From Dokdonella_A sp963758365 (lineage in GTDB: Bacteria > Pseudomonadota > Gammaproteobacteria > Xanthomonadales > Rhodanobacteraceae), in contig CAVWVB010000001.1 in the NCBI GenBank assembly GCA_963758365.1, forward strand, positions 1,798,001-1,862,000: 64,000 nucleotides of DNA, given 5' to 3'. Made by a program: the position numbers and the translations under genes. Below, piece by piece: positions 31,993-39,893 of the stretch (within the stretch, counting starts at the first letter, position 1; each line of letters begins with the position of its first letter). The notes under the pieces are model-generated. The model searched no databases and was not told the DNA's origin. It saw only the letters and a list, made by a program, of their open reading frames with translations.

Positions 31993-33287
31993 TGCCGATC
32001 TTCCTGCTGCTCGCAGCGCTGATGCTGGCTGCGGCACTCGCGTTCGTGCTGGTTCCGCTGCTGCGGCAGGGCCGGCCCGCTGCAGCCGACGCGATCGCGA
32101 CGCGCCGCCTGCGTGCGCTCGACGAGGCGCTCGCGAGCGGAGTCATCGATCGCGAGGAGTTCGCCGCCAAGCGCGCTGCGCTCGATCACTCAGACCCGGG
32201 CGCGCCGCGCGCATCACCGACGCAAAGCCCGCGTACTGCTTTCGTCGCCCTGCTCCTGGTCGCCCTGCTGATGCCGGCCGCGGCGCTGCTGCTGTATCGG
32301 CTGGTCGGCGCACCCGAGGCACTCGATCCGGCGAAGCGGGTCGCCGCATCACCCGCGGACGACCGCGAGCACGGGCCCGACATGGCGCAGGCGATCGCGC
32401 TGCTCGCCGCGCGCCTCGAGAAGAATCCACAGGACGCCGAAGGCTGGGGCCTGCTCGGCCGCGCCTACCAGGCGACCGAGCGGCCGGAGCAGGCACTGGC
32501 CGCGTTCAGGCGCGCGCACGAGGTTGCTCCCGAGAATGCCGCAGCGGCGGTCGAGTATGCGCAGGCGCTCGCGATGGCGCGCCCGGATCGGCGCATCGAC
32601 GGCGCCGCGCGCACGTTGCTGGAAGACGTGATCCGGACCGATCCGCGCAACCAACGCGCACTCTGGCTGCTCGGCATCAGCGACTACCAGAGTCGCGACT
32701 ATGCCGCCGCGATCACACGCTGGCGCAGCCTGTTGCCGCTGCTCGATCCGGCATCGACGGTGGCCGCGAGCGTGAAGGCGCAGATCGCCGACGCCGAGGC
32801 ACTGCGCGACGGCAAGACGGGCGCTCACCCGGAGGTGCCCGCGGCATCCGGAGAAGCGGCCGCCAGCGCGGACGGTACCGACGCGCCAGCTGCCACCACG
32901 GCATCCGCTGCCTCGACTCGCGTCGCCACGAACGCACCGGCTCCGAAACTCACCGTCAACGTCGCGCTCGATCCGCGGCTGAATGATCGCCTCGACCGCG
33001 ATGCAACGCTGTTCGTGTTCGCGCGTGCAGCCAGCGGTCCGCCGATGCCGCTCGCGATCCGGCGCCTTCCCGCAAGCCAGTTGCCGGTTTCGGTCAGCCT
33101 CGACGACAGCATGGGCATGCTGCCGACGATGAAGCTGTCGATGTTCGCGCGGGTGGTGGTCGGCGCGCGCATTTCTCGGTCGGGCAACGCGATGCCGCAG
33201 AGCGGCGACCTGCAAGTGCTGTCGCCGCCGCTCGACGTGCAGCGCCGCAGCCCGATTGCGCTGACGATCGACGAGGTCGTGCCGTGA
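31992..33287 (+). CDS. ccmI: c-type cytochrome biogenesis protein CcmI
   Basis: This 431-residue protein has two N-terminal membrane helices (PIFLLLAALMLAAALAFVLV and AFVALLLVALLMPAAALLL) separated by a cytoplasmic helical loop. A periplasmic TPR region follows (AEGWGLLGRAYQATERPEQA, AALAAFRRAHEVAPEN-type repeats at about residues 140-260), then an Ala/Thr-rich linker and a C-terminal beta-rich domain (VNVALDPRLNDRLDRDATLF). CcmI binds the C-terminus of apocytochromes and delivers them to CcmF/CcmH. It is the last ccm gene here. Confidence 0.92.
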   Translation: MPIFLLLAALMLAAALAFVLVPLLRQGRPAAADAIATRRLRALDEALASGVIDREEFAAKRAALDHSDPGAPRASPTQSPRTAFVALLLVALLMPAAALLLYRLVGAPEALDPAKRVAASPADDREHGPDMAQAIALLAARLEKNPQDAEGWGLLGRAYQATERPEQALAAFRRAHEVAPENAAAAVEYAQALAMARPDRRIDGAARTLLEDVIRTDPRNQRALWLLGISDYQSRDYAAAITRWRSLLPLLDPASTVAASVKAQIADAEALRDGKTGAHPEVPAASGEAAASADGTDAPAATTASAASTRVATNAPAPKLTVNVALDPRLNDRLDRDATLFVFARAASGPPMPLAIRRLPASQLPVSVSLDDSMGMLPTMKLSMFARVVVGARISRSGNAMPQSGDLQVLSPPLDVQRRSPIALTIDEVVP

Positions 33288-33609
33288 CCCGCGGCAGGCC
33301 GGATGGAGACCGTCCGCTGAGATGAAACCGCCTGCGCAGCGCCCGTATCGGGTCGCGTGCCGTCGACGCCCCACCGTTACCCGCGATCCGCAGCCGAAGC
33401 ACCGCGCGCTCCAATGCCATTCGTACCGGCCGGAGACTCGGCGCTCAGGCTAAAGGCGTTCCATCCTTGCCATGGCGATTGACAGGCAAGGGCCGCGCCG
33501 ATCCGTATCCGCGCGCGTCGCTTTACTTCGACGACGCGTCGTGCACCTCGACTTGGCGATCGGGTGCCTGCCCGGCTACATTGCCCGCTTCCCGTTGCCA
33601 GATGTCCGC
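33288..33609. other. 322-bp gap between ccmI and the MetX-type gene
   Basis: I see no gene, RNA or repeat in this stretch. Frames are open on both strands but read as Arg-rich sequence. A weak TTGGCG...TACATT pair about 40 bases before the ATG at 33610 is a conceivable promoter. No SAM- or cysteine-riboswitch-like structure could be made out by eye. Confidence 0.35.
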
Positions 33610-34710
33610 ATGAGCGACGCACGCCGCTGGTTCGAATTGTCCTCGCCGTTTCGCTTCAAGCGCGGCGGCGGGCTCGCCGGTGCGCGCCTCGCATACGAAA
33701 CCTGGGGAACGCTCAATGCCGCGCGCGACAATGCGATCCTGGTCCTGACCGGCCTGTCGCCGAGCGCGCACGCGGCCTCGAGTGCCGAAGACCCGACGCC
33801 GGGATGGTGGGAGGACATGATCGGCCCCGGCAAGTACATCGACACCACGCACTGGTACGTGATCTGCGCGAATACGCTCGGCAGCTGCAAGGGCTCGACC
33901 GGACCGGCCGACGCGAATCCGGCCACCGGCGAGCCGTACCGCCTGGATTTTCCCGCATTGACGCTCGAGGACGTCGCCAATGCGAGCCACGAGCTCGTGC
34001 GCGGCCTCGGCATCGAGTCGCTCGCGTGCCTGGTCGGCAACTCGATGGGCGGCATGAGTGCACTCGCCTACCTCGTACAGCATCCGGGCAGCGCGCGCGC
34101 ACACATCAGCATCTCGACCGCGCCGCAGGCACAGCCGTTCGCGATCGCGATCCGCTCGCTGCAGCGCGAGGCGATCCGCCTCGATCCGAACTGGAACGGC
34201 GGCCGCTACGACGACGAGCACTATCCGGAAGCGGGCATGTCGATCGCGCGCAAGCTCGGCGTGATCACCTACCGCTCGGCGATGGAATGGGTCGGCCGCT
34301 TCGCGCGCATCCGCCTCGACTCGGACGAGCGCGAGGAGGATCCGTTCGCGGTCGAGTTCCAGATCGAGTCGTACCTGGCCGCACACGCGCGCCGTTTCGT
34401 GCGCAGTTTCGACCCAAACTGCTATCTCTACCTGTCGCGTGCGAGCGACTGGTTCGATCTCGCCGAGCACGGCGCGGGCAGCCTTGCCGACGCATTCGCG
34501 CGTATCGACGTGCGTGAGGTGCTCGTGATCGGCGTCGAGTCCGACATCCTGTTTCCGCTGTCCCAGCAGGAGCAGATCGCCGAGAGCCTGCAAGCCAGTG
34601 GTGCCGCGGTGCAGTTCGTCGCCCTCGACAGTCCACAGGGGCATGACGCCTTCCTGGTCGATACCGCACGATTCGGCACGGCCATCGCGCGCTTTCTCGG
34701 CACGCTGTAG
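33610..34710 (+). CDS. metX: MetX-type O-acyltransferase, probably serine or homoserine O-succinyltransferase
   Basis: This 366-residue alpha/beta-hydrolase-fold enzyme has the MetX catalytic triad: Ser145 in VGNSMGGM, Asp312 in GVESDILFP and His345 in PQGHDAF. In Xanthomonas-type organisms the MetX homologue is reported to succinylate L-serine (for cysteine synthesis) rather than acetylate homoserine. The substrate-loop segment LTGLSPSAHAASS and the cysteine dioxygenase gene immediately downstream fit that reading but do not prove it. The annotation as homoserine O-acetyl- or succinyltransferase (methionine synthesis) is the alternative. The ATG at 33610 gives the family start; longer starts add low-complexity residues. 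Confidence 0.88.
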   Translation: MSDARRWFELSSPFRFKRGGGLAGARLAYETWGTLNAARDNAILVLTGLSPSAHAASSAEDPTPGWWEDMIGPGKYIDTTHWYVICANTLGSCKGSTGPADANPATGEPYRLDFPALTLEDVANASHELVRGLGIESLACLVGNSMGGMSALAYLVQHPGSARAHISISTAPQAQPFAIAIRSLQREAIRLDPNWNGGRYDDEHYPEAGMSIARKLGVITYRSAMEWVGRFARIRLDSDEREEDPFAVEFQIESYLAAHARRFVRSFDPNCYLYLSRASDWFDLAEHGAGSLADAFARIDVREVLVIGVESDILFPLSQQEQIAESLQASGAAVQFVALDSPQGHDAFLVDTARFGTAIARFLGTL

Positions 34711-34726
34711 ACTTGCATTTTCGTCG

Positions 34727-34744
34727 TTCCGGCGCACGCCGGAA
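34727..34744. repeat. REP-like palindrome (TTCCGGCG type)
   Basis: TTCCGGCG-CA-CGCCGGAA is a perfect 8-bp stem set in GTCGTTCCGG...GGAATCCAGCGTC, the layout of the common proteobacterial REP written GTCRTTCC...GGAATCCAG. About 30 bases on, CACTGGGTCC...GGACGACGG looks like a degraded copy in the opposite orientation. The pair fills the gap between the MetX-type gene and the cysteine dioxygenase gene. Confidence 0.6.
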
Positions 34745-34839
34745 TCCAGCGTCTTCCCGAAGGCGCAAGAGGCACTGGGTCCTGGTAACGCCTGGACGAC
34801 GGCGGCAATGCAGCCCGCGCCGGATTATCGAGACCGCCC

Positions 34840-35418
34840 ATGCTCTCGCTCCAGTTCCCAGGCGCGCGCCAGTTGATCGATGCGATCGACGGCGCGGTCG
34901 TGCTGCCCGACGACGCCGCGCTCACCGATTCGCTGCGCAGCGCGCTGTGCCGGCTGATCCGCGACCCGCAGGTGCACCTGCCCGCATGCGTGTTCGAGCG
35001 CGAAGACGACCACTACGCGCGGCGCGAACTGTATCGCAGCGAGAAACACGGCTACAGCGTGGTCGCAATGACCTGGGGACCGGGCCAGGGCACGCCGATC
35101 CACGACCACGCCGGCATGTGGTGCGTCGAGGGCGTGTGGCAAGGCTCGCTCGAGGTCACTCCGTACGAGCTGGTCGAATCGAAGGATGGCCGCTACCGTT
35201 TCGAACCGCGCGGCACGATGAATGCGGGGCCCGGCTCGGCGGGCAGTCTGATTCCACCGCACGAATACCACACGATCCTGAATCCGAGCGACGACGCGAT
35301 CGCGGTGTCGCTGCACATCTATCGCCGCCCGCTCGATCTCTGCGCGAAGTTCTATCCGGACCAGTCCGGCTGGTATGTGCGCGATCAGTGTTCGCTCGAA
35401 CTCGATGCGATGCACTGA
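34840..35418 (+). CDS. cysteine dioxygenase type I family protein
   Basis: This 192-residue cupin of the CDO family oxidises a small thiol with O2; cysteine to cysteine sulfinate is the parent reaction. The iron-binding three-histidine set is visible as His88 and His90 in GTPIHDHAG and a histidine of PPHEYHTI (141 or 144). Cys95 (MWCVEG) stands close to where the Cys-Tyr cofactor cysteine is found in some members. 3-Mercaptopropionate dioxygenase is the main alternative. Position after a probable serine O-succinyltransferase joins cysteine synthesis and removal in one locus, though the REP pair between them argues for separate transcripts. Confidence 0.85.
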   Translation: MLSLQFPGARQLIDAIDGAVVLPDDAALTDSLRSALCRLIRDPQVHLPACVFEREDDHYARRELYRSEKHGYSVVAMTWGPGQGTPIHDHAGMWCVEGVWQGSLEVTPYELVESKDGRYRFEPRGTMNAGPGSAGSLIPPHEYHTILNPSDDAIAVSLHIYRRPLDLCAKFYPDQSGWYVRDQCSLELDAMH

Positions 35419-35564
35419 CCAGGCTCTGCGACGCGCGAACTTCGGCACGCAGGCGATCGCCTCCATCACGACCGTTCCCGCGCATACGCAGCGCGCGCCC
35501 ATCGCCGCGATGCAGTTTGCGCGCAATCGGACCTCACGCATCCCGGTGGCGCTCGCGATTCCCT

Positions 35565-35570
35565 TATAAT
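35565..35570 (+). promoter_or_regulatory. -10 box of the tRNA-Leu promoter
   Basis: A perfect TATAAT lies 37 bases before the mature tRNA 5' end and is followed by the GC-rich discriminator GCGCACCCCCC typical of stable-RNA promoters under stringent control. The -35 region is weak (about TCCCGGTGGC). Confidence 0.65.
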
Positions 35571-35606
35571 GCGCACCCCCCAAGCCTGTGAGCATGCGGG
35601 ACGAAA

Positions 35607-35693
35607 GCCGAAGTGGCGGAATTGGTAGACGCAGTGGACTCAAAATCCACCGCCCTTGAAAGCGTGCGGGTTCGAGTCCCGCCTTCGGCACCA
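35607..35693 (+). tRNA. tRNA-Leu (anticodon CAA)
   Basis: The 87-base sequence folds as a class II tRNA. The acceptor stem GCCGAAG pairs with CTTCGGC, followed by A and an encoded CCA. The D-arm includes TGGTAGAC, the anticodon stem GTGGA/TCCAC encloses the loop CTCAAAA (anticodon CAA, reading UUG), a long variable arm follows, and the T-arm reads GGTTCGAGTCCC. It stands alone, and its CCA ends 12 bases before the ATG of the next gene. No integrase gene or duplicated 3' end was seen nearby. Confidence 0.95.
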
Positions 35694-35705
35694 TGGCCCG
35701 GGACG

Positions 35706-36731
35706 ATGAAGCGAACGAGTACTGCATTGGTGATAGGTGCAATGGCATGCATCGCAATCGCGCAATCATCGTCCGCCGAGCCGGCACCCGCGACTTCCAC
35801 GGCGCGGCCGGCGATCCATATCGAGGACGTTCGCCGGTTCTATGCGATCTATGCCGCCTCCGATGGACATCCCTCGGCCAGCCGCCTGCAGCAGGACTAT
35901 CTCGACCCGGGTTCGCAGGGGCTGCATCGTCTCGCCGAATTGCGAAAAGTCACTGGAGTCTCGATTGCCGAAGCCATGAAAACGCATCCGCAGATCTATT
36001 CGGATGCCAAGCGCTGCATGGCTGCTCTGCCGCGCGTGCGCGTGCGCTTGCAGGCTGCGCTGGGCGAACTCGGACGGCTCTATCCTGAAGCGGCGTTCGC
36101 GCCGGTGACCATCGCCGTCGGCCGCGGCAAACCGGTCGGCGTCGCCGATGCATCCGGTGTCATGATCGGACTCGAAGCACTCTGCGCGATCAATTACTTC
36201 GACCGCAATGTCGAAGACCGGTTCGTGAATGTGATCGCGCATGAATACGTGCATGTCCAGCAGGCGCTGCAGGCGCCGCGCCTGTACGACGATCCGAAGC
36301 CCACGGTACTCGAGGAGTCGCTGATCGAAGGCGCAGCCGAGTTCATCGGCGAGCTCACTTCGGGCGGTGTCGCCAACTCCTATCTCAAGGCAATGACCCA
36401 AGGCCGCGAAGCCGAAATCGAATGCGCCTTCGTCGGCGACGAGGACAAGACCGATCTTTCCGGATGGCTGTACAACGGCACGTTGACCAAGCCGGGCGAC
36501 CTCGGTTACTGGGTCGGCTACCGCATCGTCAAGTCGTATTACCAGCGCGCGGCGGACAAGCGCCGGGCTCTCCGCGAGATCCTGCAAATGAGCGATCCGA
36601 AAGAGTTCCTGGCCAGCAGCGGCTGGCATCCCGAATGCAGCTCGCCCGGCGGACCGAAACGCGCCTCGGAGGGCCCCCCAGCGCCAGGTTTCGCGGTGCG
36701 GGACTCGTCGTTCCGGCCCTGGCACCCGTGA
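35706..36731 (+). CDS. secreted zinc metalloprotease-like protein (DUF2268-like)
   Basis: This 341-residue protein has a signal peptide (TALVIGAMACIAIAQSSSA) and a zincin motif HEYVH (His179-His183, within VNVIAHEYVHVQQ). A second acidic helix ESLIEGAAEF about 25 residues later could supply the third zinc ligand as in gluzincins. The overall pattern resembles DUF2268 predicted Zn-dependent proteases. It is probably periplasmic; the substrate is unknown. The ATG at 35706 is used, since an open frame continues upstream only through the tRNA. The last 30 or so residues (after GWHPECSSPGG) are low complexity. Just 12 bases separate the tRNA 3' end from this start. Confidence 0.75.
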   Translation: MKRTSTALVIGAMACIAIAQSSSAEPAPATSTARPAIHIEDVRRFYAIYAASDGHPSASRLQQDYLDPGSQGLHRLAELRKVTGVSIAEAMKTHPQIYSDAKRCMAALPRVRVRLQAALGELGRLYPEAAFAPVTIAVGRGKPVGVADASGVMIGLEALCAINYFDRNVEDRFVNVIAHEYVHVQQALQAPRLYDDPKPTVLEESLIEGAAEFIGELTSGGVANSYLKAMTQGREAEIECAFVGDEDKTDLSGWLYNGTLTKPGDLGYWVGYRIVKSYYQRAADKRRALREILQMSDPKEFLASSGWHPECSSPGGPKRASEGPPAPGFAVRDSSFRPWHP

Positions 36732-36893
36732 TGCGCCTCGCTTCGGACTCGCGTCTTGGCCTCCGATCCGCGACGCGATCCCTTTTCCTGATGAACGTTG
36801 CGGTCCACTGGAAGCCCTCGCGGAATGCATCGCCGCAATGACGTGGCACGGATACTGCAGCAGCGCAAGTACAGCATTCCTGGGAATCCGGCC

Positions 36894-37070
36894 ATGTCCA
36901 ACGTAATCGATCTACCCACGACTCGCGTTTCCGACGAGGAAATGCAGATCCGCGAGTGGGAAGCGGTCATGTCCGGCGGTTACGGCAGCGCCGCCCACCG
37001 TGTCATCGAGGGCGAAATGCTGCGCAGATTGTCAGGTCAGGACAGCGTACGCCGGGCCACCTGCCACTGA
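36894..37070 (+). CDS. small hypothetical protein (58 aa)
   Basis: This 58-residue protein (MSNVIDLPTTRVSDEEMQIR...) is polar and helical, with REWEAVMSGGYGSAAHRVIEGEMLRRL in its middle and no signal peptide. Amino-acid usage is balanced and unlike chance frames in this GC-rich DNA. The ribosome site (GGGAATCC) is weak. No family is recognised. Confidence 0.5.
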   Translation: MSNVIDLPTTRVSDEEMQIREWEAVMSGGYGSAAHRVIEGEMLRRLSGQDSVRRATCH

Positions 37071-37393
37071 AAATCGACGCCGGATCCGTCCTGCGCCGCT
37101 ATTGCAGCGCAGCAAACCAACCCTTTCGAATCATCGTGTTGCGGCACGTTGCTATGGTCGATTCTGCGCCGGCTCGAGCCCGTCCCAGGCGACGCCGCGC
37201 ACCCCGGGCAGGCTCTCCCTGACCGCCGCAGCCGATTTGCGGCGGCCGGAGCGCGCGCCGGAACGGACCACCCGCGCGTCGAAGCGCGCGCTGCGAGGTA
37301 ACGCGGCCGCGCAATCGCCGGTCACCGCGGCGCCGGCTGATGCCGCCCTCGACAGACCGCCGCACGCAGCGAGGCCCTCCGACGCGCCGCGAA
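37071..37393. other. 323-bp stretch with no convincing gene
   Basis: All open frames here translate to Arg/Ala-rich low-complexity sequence on both strands, and none has a good start. I see no hairpin with a T-run, tRNA or recognised repeat. It lies downstream of both flanking small genes, which converge on it. Confidence 0.4.
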
Positions 37394-37678
37394 TCACGCG
37401 CGACGCGCGATGCCGGACACTCCATGTGCATGTTCGTCCGCGCGCAGCGTCGCGCGCGCGTCGCTGTCGCCGCCGCGGCCGTGCGTGCGCTCCCTGCCCG
37501 CATCGCGCCACAACATGGCCTGGCGACTCGCGCGTACCACGCGAATGTATTCCGCCATGTAATCGTCGTGGCCGAAGCGCGTGACCGGCGCCTGCGCCGT
37601 GCCCGCGGCCGCGCACGCTTCCTCGATCGGCAACGACGCGGTGGCCTGCGGATGGGTGGATGGCCTTGTATTCCTCAC
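37394..37678 (-). CDS. possible small hypothetical protein (94 aa)
   Basis: A GTG at 37678 is preceded seven bases upstream by GGGAGA and opens a 94-residue frame. Its N-terminal 65 residues have ordinary composition (HPQATASLPIEEACAAAG, DDYMAEYIRVVRASRQAML), while the C-terminal third is Arg/Ala/Gly-rich and may be read-through of GC-rich DNA. No domain is recognised. Support is the start site and the composition only. Confidence 0.4.
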   Translation of the reverse strand: MRNTRPSTHPQATASLPIEEACAAAGTAQAPVTRFGHDDYMAEYIRVVRASRQAMLWRDAGRERTHGRGGDSDARATLRADEHAHGVSGIARRA

Positions 37679-37815
37679 GCTGAATCTCCCGGGATGCCTC
37701 GCATGTCGGTTGCATGAAGTATCGCCGGGCCAACCAAACCGCAGATGACTGTCGCGCGCAAACCCGAAGATCGGCGAGCGGACGCAGGCACCGATCGGAC
37801 GTCCTGCGTTGCGGG

Positions 37816-38085
37816 TCATGAGCCGGGGGCCTGCTCCTGCATGTCGTCGAGCATCTTCTCGAGGTCGGCGATCGCCGCTTCGAGTGCATCGTGCAGCTGG
37901 CCCTGGCGATTCATCAGGTCGTCGATCTTCGCGGTCTGCTTGAGCTTGGACAGTTCGCCGTCGAACAGCATCCACATCGCGGTCAGGTGCTCGACATTGT
38001 TCTTCGAGTAGTGGCGCATCTCCTTGAGCTGGGCGAGCGTGTCGGCGAGCTGGTCGGCGGTGGTCTTGGGCGATTCGTCGGACAT
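37816..38085 (-). CDS. small helical hypothetical protein (89 aa)
   Basis: This 89-residue acidic protein begins MSDESPKTTADQLADTLAQL and is predicted to be helical and coiled-coil throughout (EMRHYSKNNVEHLTAMW, DALEAAIADLEKMLDDMQEQ). It has no signal peptide or cysteine. GGAGG lies 10 bases before the start. The amphipathic heptads suggest oligomerisation. The family is not recognised. It is on the same strand as serS, 277 bp downstream. Confidence 0.65.
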   Translation of the reverse strand: MSDESPKTTADQLADTLAQLKEMRHYSKNNVEHLTAMWMLFDGELSKLKQTAKIDDLMNRQGQLHDALEAAIADLEKMLDDMQEQAPGS

Positions 38086-38362
38086 GGCCTGGTGCCTCCA
38101 CGGGAAACCGGTACACACTCCGATAGCGCAGCTGAACGCTGGCTGGGCCCGGTTCTCCCGCCATCCGGGATGTGCGCGGAGTGCCTCGGCTGGCCGCGTG
38201 TCGGCCCGTCGCCCGCTGCGCAAGGCAGCCAGGTTCGCGAATCGGCCAACGCGTGTACCGGGTACCGATGCTCGGGTCATCGACGGCGTGCCGTGCCCCG
38301 CGGCGCAAGCGGCCGGCAAGCGGAGCCGCAAACGCGACCGCCGAAAGCCGGCGTCGCACCGC

Positions 38363-39640
38363 TCAGCCGATCGCGGCCGCACCACCGAGGTAGCGTCGCA
38401 GCACTTCGGGCACGGTGATCGAGCCGTCTGCCTGCTGGCAATTCTCCATCACCGCGATCAGCGCGCGGCCGACCGCGACACCGGAACCATTCAACGTATG
38501 CACGAGTTCGGGCTTGGCGTTGTCCGGATTGCGCCAGCGTGCGTGCATGCGCCGCGCCTGGAAGTCGGTGCAGTTGGAGCACGAGGAAATCTCGCGGTAG
38601 GTTTGCTGCGATGGCAGCCAGACTTCGAGATCCCAGGTTTTCGCGGCGGTGAATCCCATGTCGCCCGTACACAGCAGCGTGCGCCGGTACGGCAGGCCAA
38701 GTTTTTCGAGCACGACCTCGGCGCAACGCGTCATGCGTTCGTGTTCGTCGATGCTGTCGGCGGGTCGCGTGATGCTGACCAGCTCGACTTTCTCGAACTG
38801 GTGCTGGCGGATCATGCCGCGCGTGTCGCGTCCATGCGATCCGGCCTCGGCGCGGAAGCACAGCGAGTGCGCGGCCATGCGCAGCGGCAGCGCGTCGGTC
38901 TCGAGGATCTCGTCGCGCACGATGTTGGTCAGCGAGACCTCGGCGGTCGGGATCAGGTAACGCGTCGCGTCGCCGACCCGGGTCGAAAACAGATCCTCCT
39001 CGAATTTCGGCAACTGGCCGGTGCCCTGCATCGCATCGGCATTGACGATCAGCGGCACATTGCATTCGAGATAGCCGTGCTCGCCCACGTGCAGGTCGAG
39101 CATGAACTGTGCGAGCGCACGATGCAGGCGTGCGAGCTCGCCACGCAAAACGGTGAAGCGTGCACCCGAGAGCTTGGCGCCGGTGTCGCCATCGAGCCAG
39201 CCGTTGCGCGCACCGAGTTCGACATGGTCCCTGACCGTGAACTCGAATGTGCGCGGCGTACCCCAGCGGTGCTGCTCGACGTTGCCGCCTTCGTCGTTGC
39301 CGATCGGCACCAATCGGTCGGGAAGGTTCGGCATGCCGAGTGCAATGTCGGCGAGTTGCGTCTGGATTTCCGCGAGTTGTTGTTCGTTGGACTTGAGCCG
39401 GTCGCCGATGCCCGCGACCTCCGCAAGCAGCGCGCTCGCGTCCTCGCCCTTGCCCTTGGCGATACCGACCTGCTTCGAGATCGCGTTGCGCCGGCTCTGC
39501 AGTTCCTGGGTCTCGATCTGCACGCGCTTGCGTCGTGCCTCGATCGCTTCGAGCGCCGCCGTGTCGAGCGCGTAGCCACGCGTCGCAAGGCGCTTGGCGG
39601 TATCGGCAAGGTGGCCGCGCAGCAGGGCCGGGTCGAGCAT
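38363..39640 (-). CDS. serS: seryl-tRNA synthetase
   Basis: This 425-residue class II synthetase charges tRNA-Ser with serine. The N-terminal antiparallel coiled-coil arm that grips the tRNA long variable arm spans about residues 25-105. Motif 2 reads FRAEAGSHGRDTRGMIRQHQ and motif 3 reads NGSGVAVGRALIAVMEN, with the serine-binding TAEVSLTNI before them. Length is normal. It shares the neighbourhood with rarA as in other Lysobacterales, with an MFS gene set between them here. Confidence 0.96.
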   Translation of the reverse strand: MLDPALLRGHLADTAKRLATRGYALDTAALEAIEARRKRVQIETQELQSRRNAISKQVGIAKGKGEDASALLAEVAGIGDRLKSNEQQLAEIQTQLADIALGMPNLPDRLVPIGNDEGGNVEQHRWGTPRTFEFTVRDHVELGARNGWLDGDTGAKLSGARFTVLRGELARLHRALAQFMLDLHVGEHGYLECNVPLIVNADAMQGTGQLPKFEEDLFSTRVGDATRYLIPTAEVSLTNIVRDEILETDALPLRMAAHSLCFRAEAGSHGRDTRGMIRQHQFEKVELVSITRPADSIDEHERMTRCAEVVLEKLGLPYRRTLLCTGDMGFTAAKTWDLEVWLPSQQTYREISSCSNCTDFQARRMHARWRNPDNAKPELVHTLNGSGVAVGRALIAVMENCQQADGSITVPEVLRRYLGGAAAIG

Positions 39641-39776
39641 GATGAATCCTGGATCGGGCGGAACCCGCGATTATAGGAGATCCGGCACGTGGACCCGCGC
39701 GCAGGCGCGTCCGCGAAGCGCCCGCGCACGTGGTCCGCCATGCCACGATTGCGTACGGAAGCGCGAACATCGGTAG

Positions 39777-39797
39777 GTCAGGCCGCCCCGGCCTGAC
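39777..39797. repeat. REP-like palindrome (GTCAGG family), copy 3
   Basis: GTCAGGCCG and CGGCCTGAC enclose the loop CCC. The tetranucleotide GTAG stands directly before the stem, the mark of REP sequences linked to REP-associated tyrosine transposases. It lies in the gap between the MFS gene and serS. Confidence 0.7.
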
Positions 39798-39818
39798 AGC
39801 GAGAGTGATTGCGCGCAA

Positions 39819-39841
39819 GGTCAGGTCGGGGCGACCTGACC
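39819..39841. repeat. REP-like palindrome (GTCAGG family), copy 4
   Basis: GGTCAGGTCG and CGACCTGACC form a perfect 10-bp stem around GGG, 21 bases from copy 3. The two form a closely spaced pair. A stem-loop pair here would sit at the 3' end of the MFS transcript. Confidence 0.7.
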
Positions 39842-39893
39842 TGCATGATGGGCGAAGCACCACGCTTCCGCGGAGCTCACGAACAACGACGGA

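Noticed and set aside
35613..35705. An N-terminal extension of the metalloprotease beginning inside the tRNA gene
   Set aside because: The extra residues are just a translation of tRNA-Leu. The signal peptide begins properly at the ATG at 35706.
35580..36900. tRNA-Leu as an attachment site for an integrated element
   Set aside because: No integrase, no duplicated tRNA 3' end and no phage or conjugation genes were found on either side.
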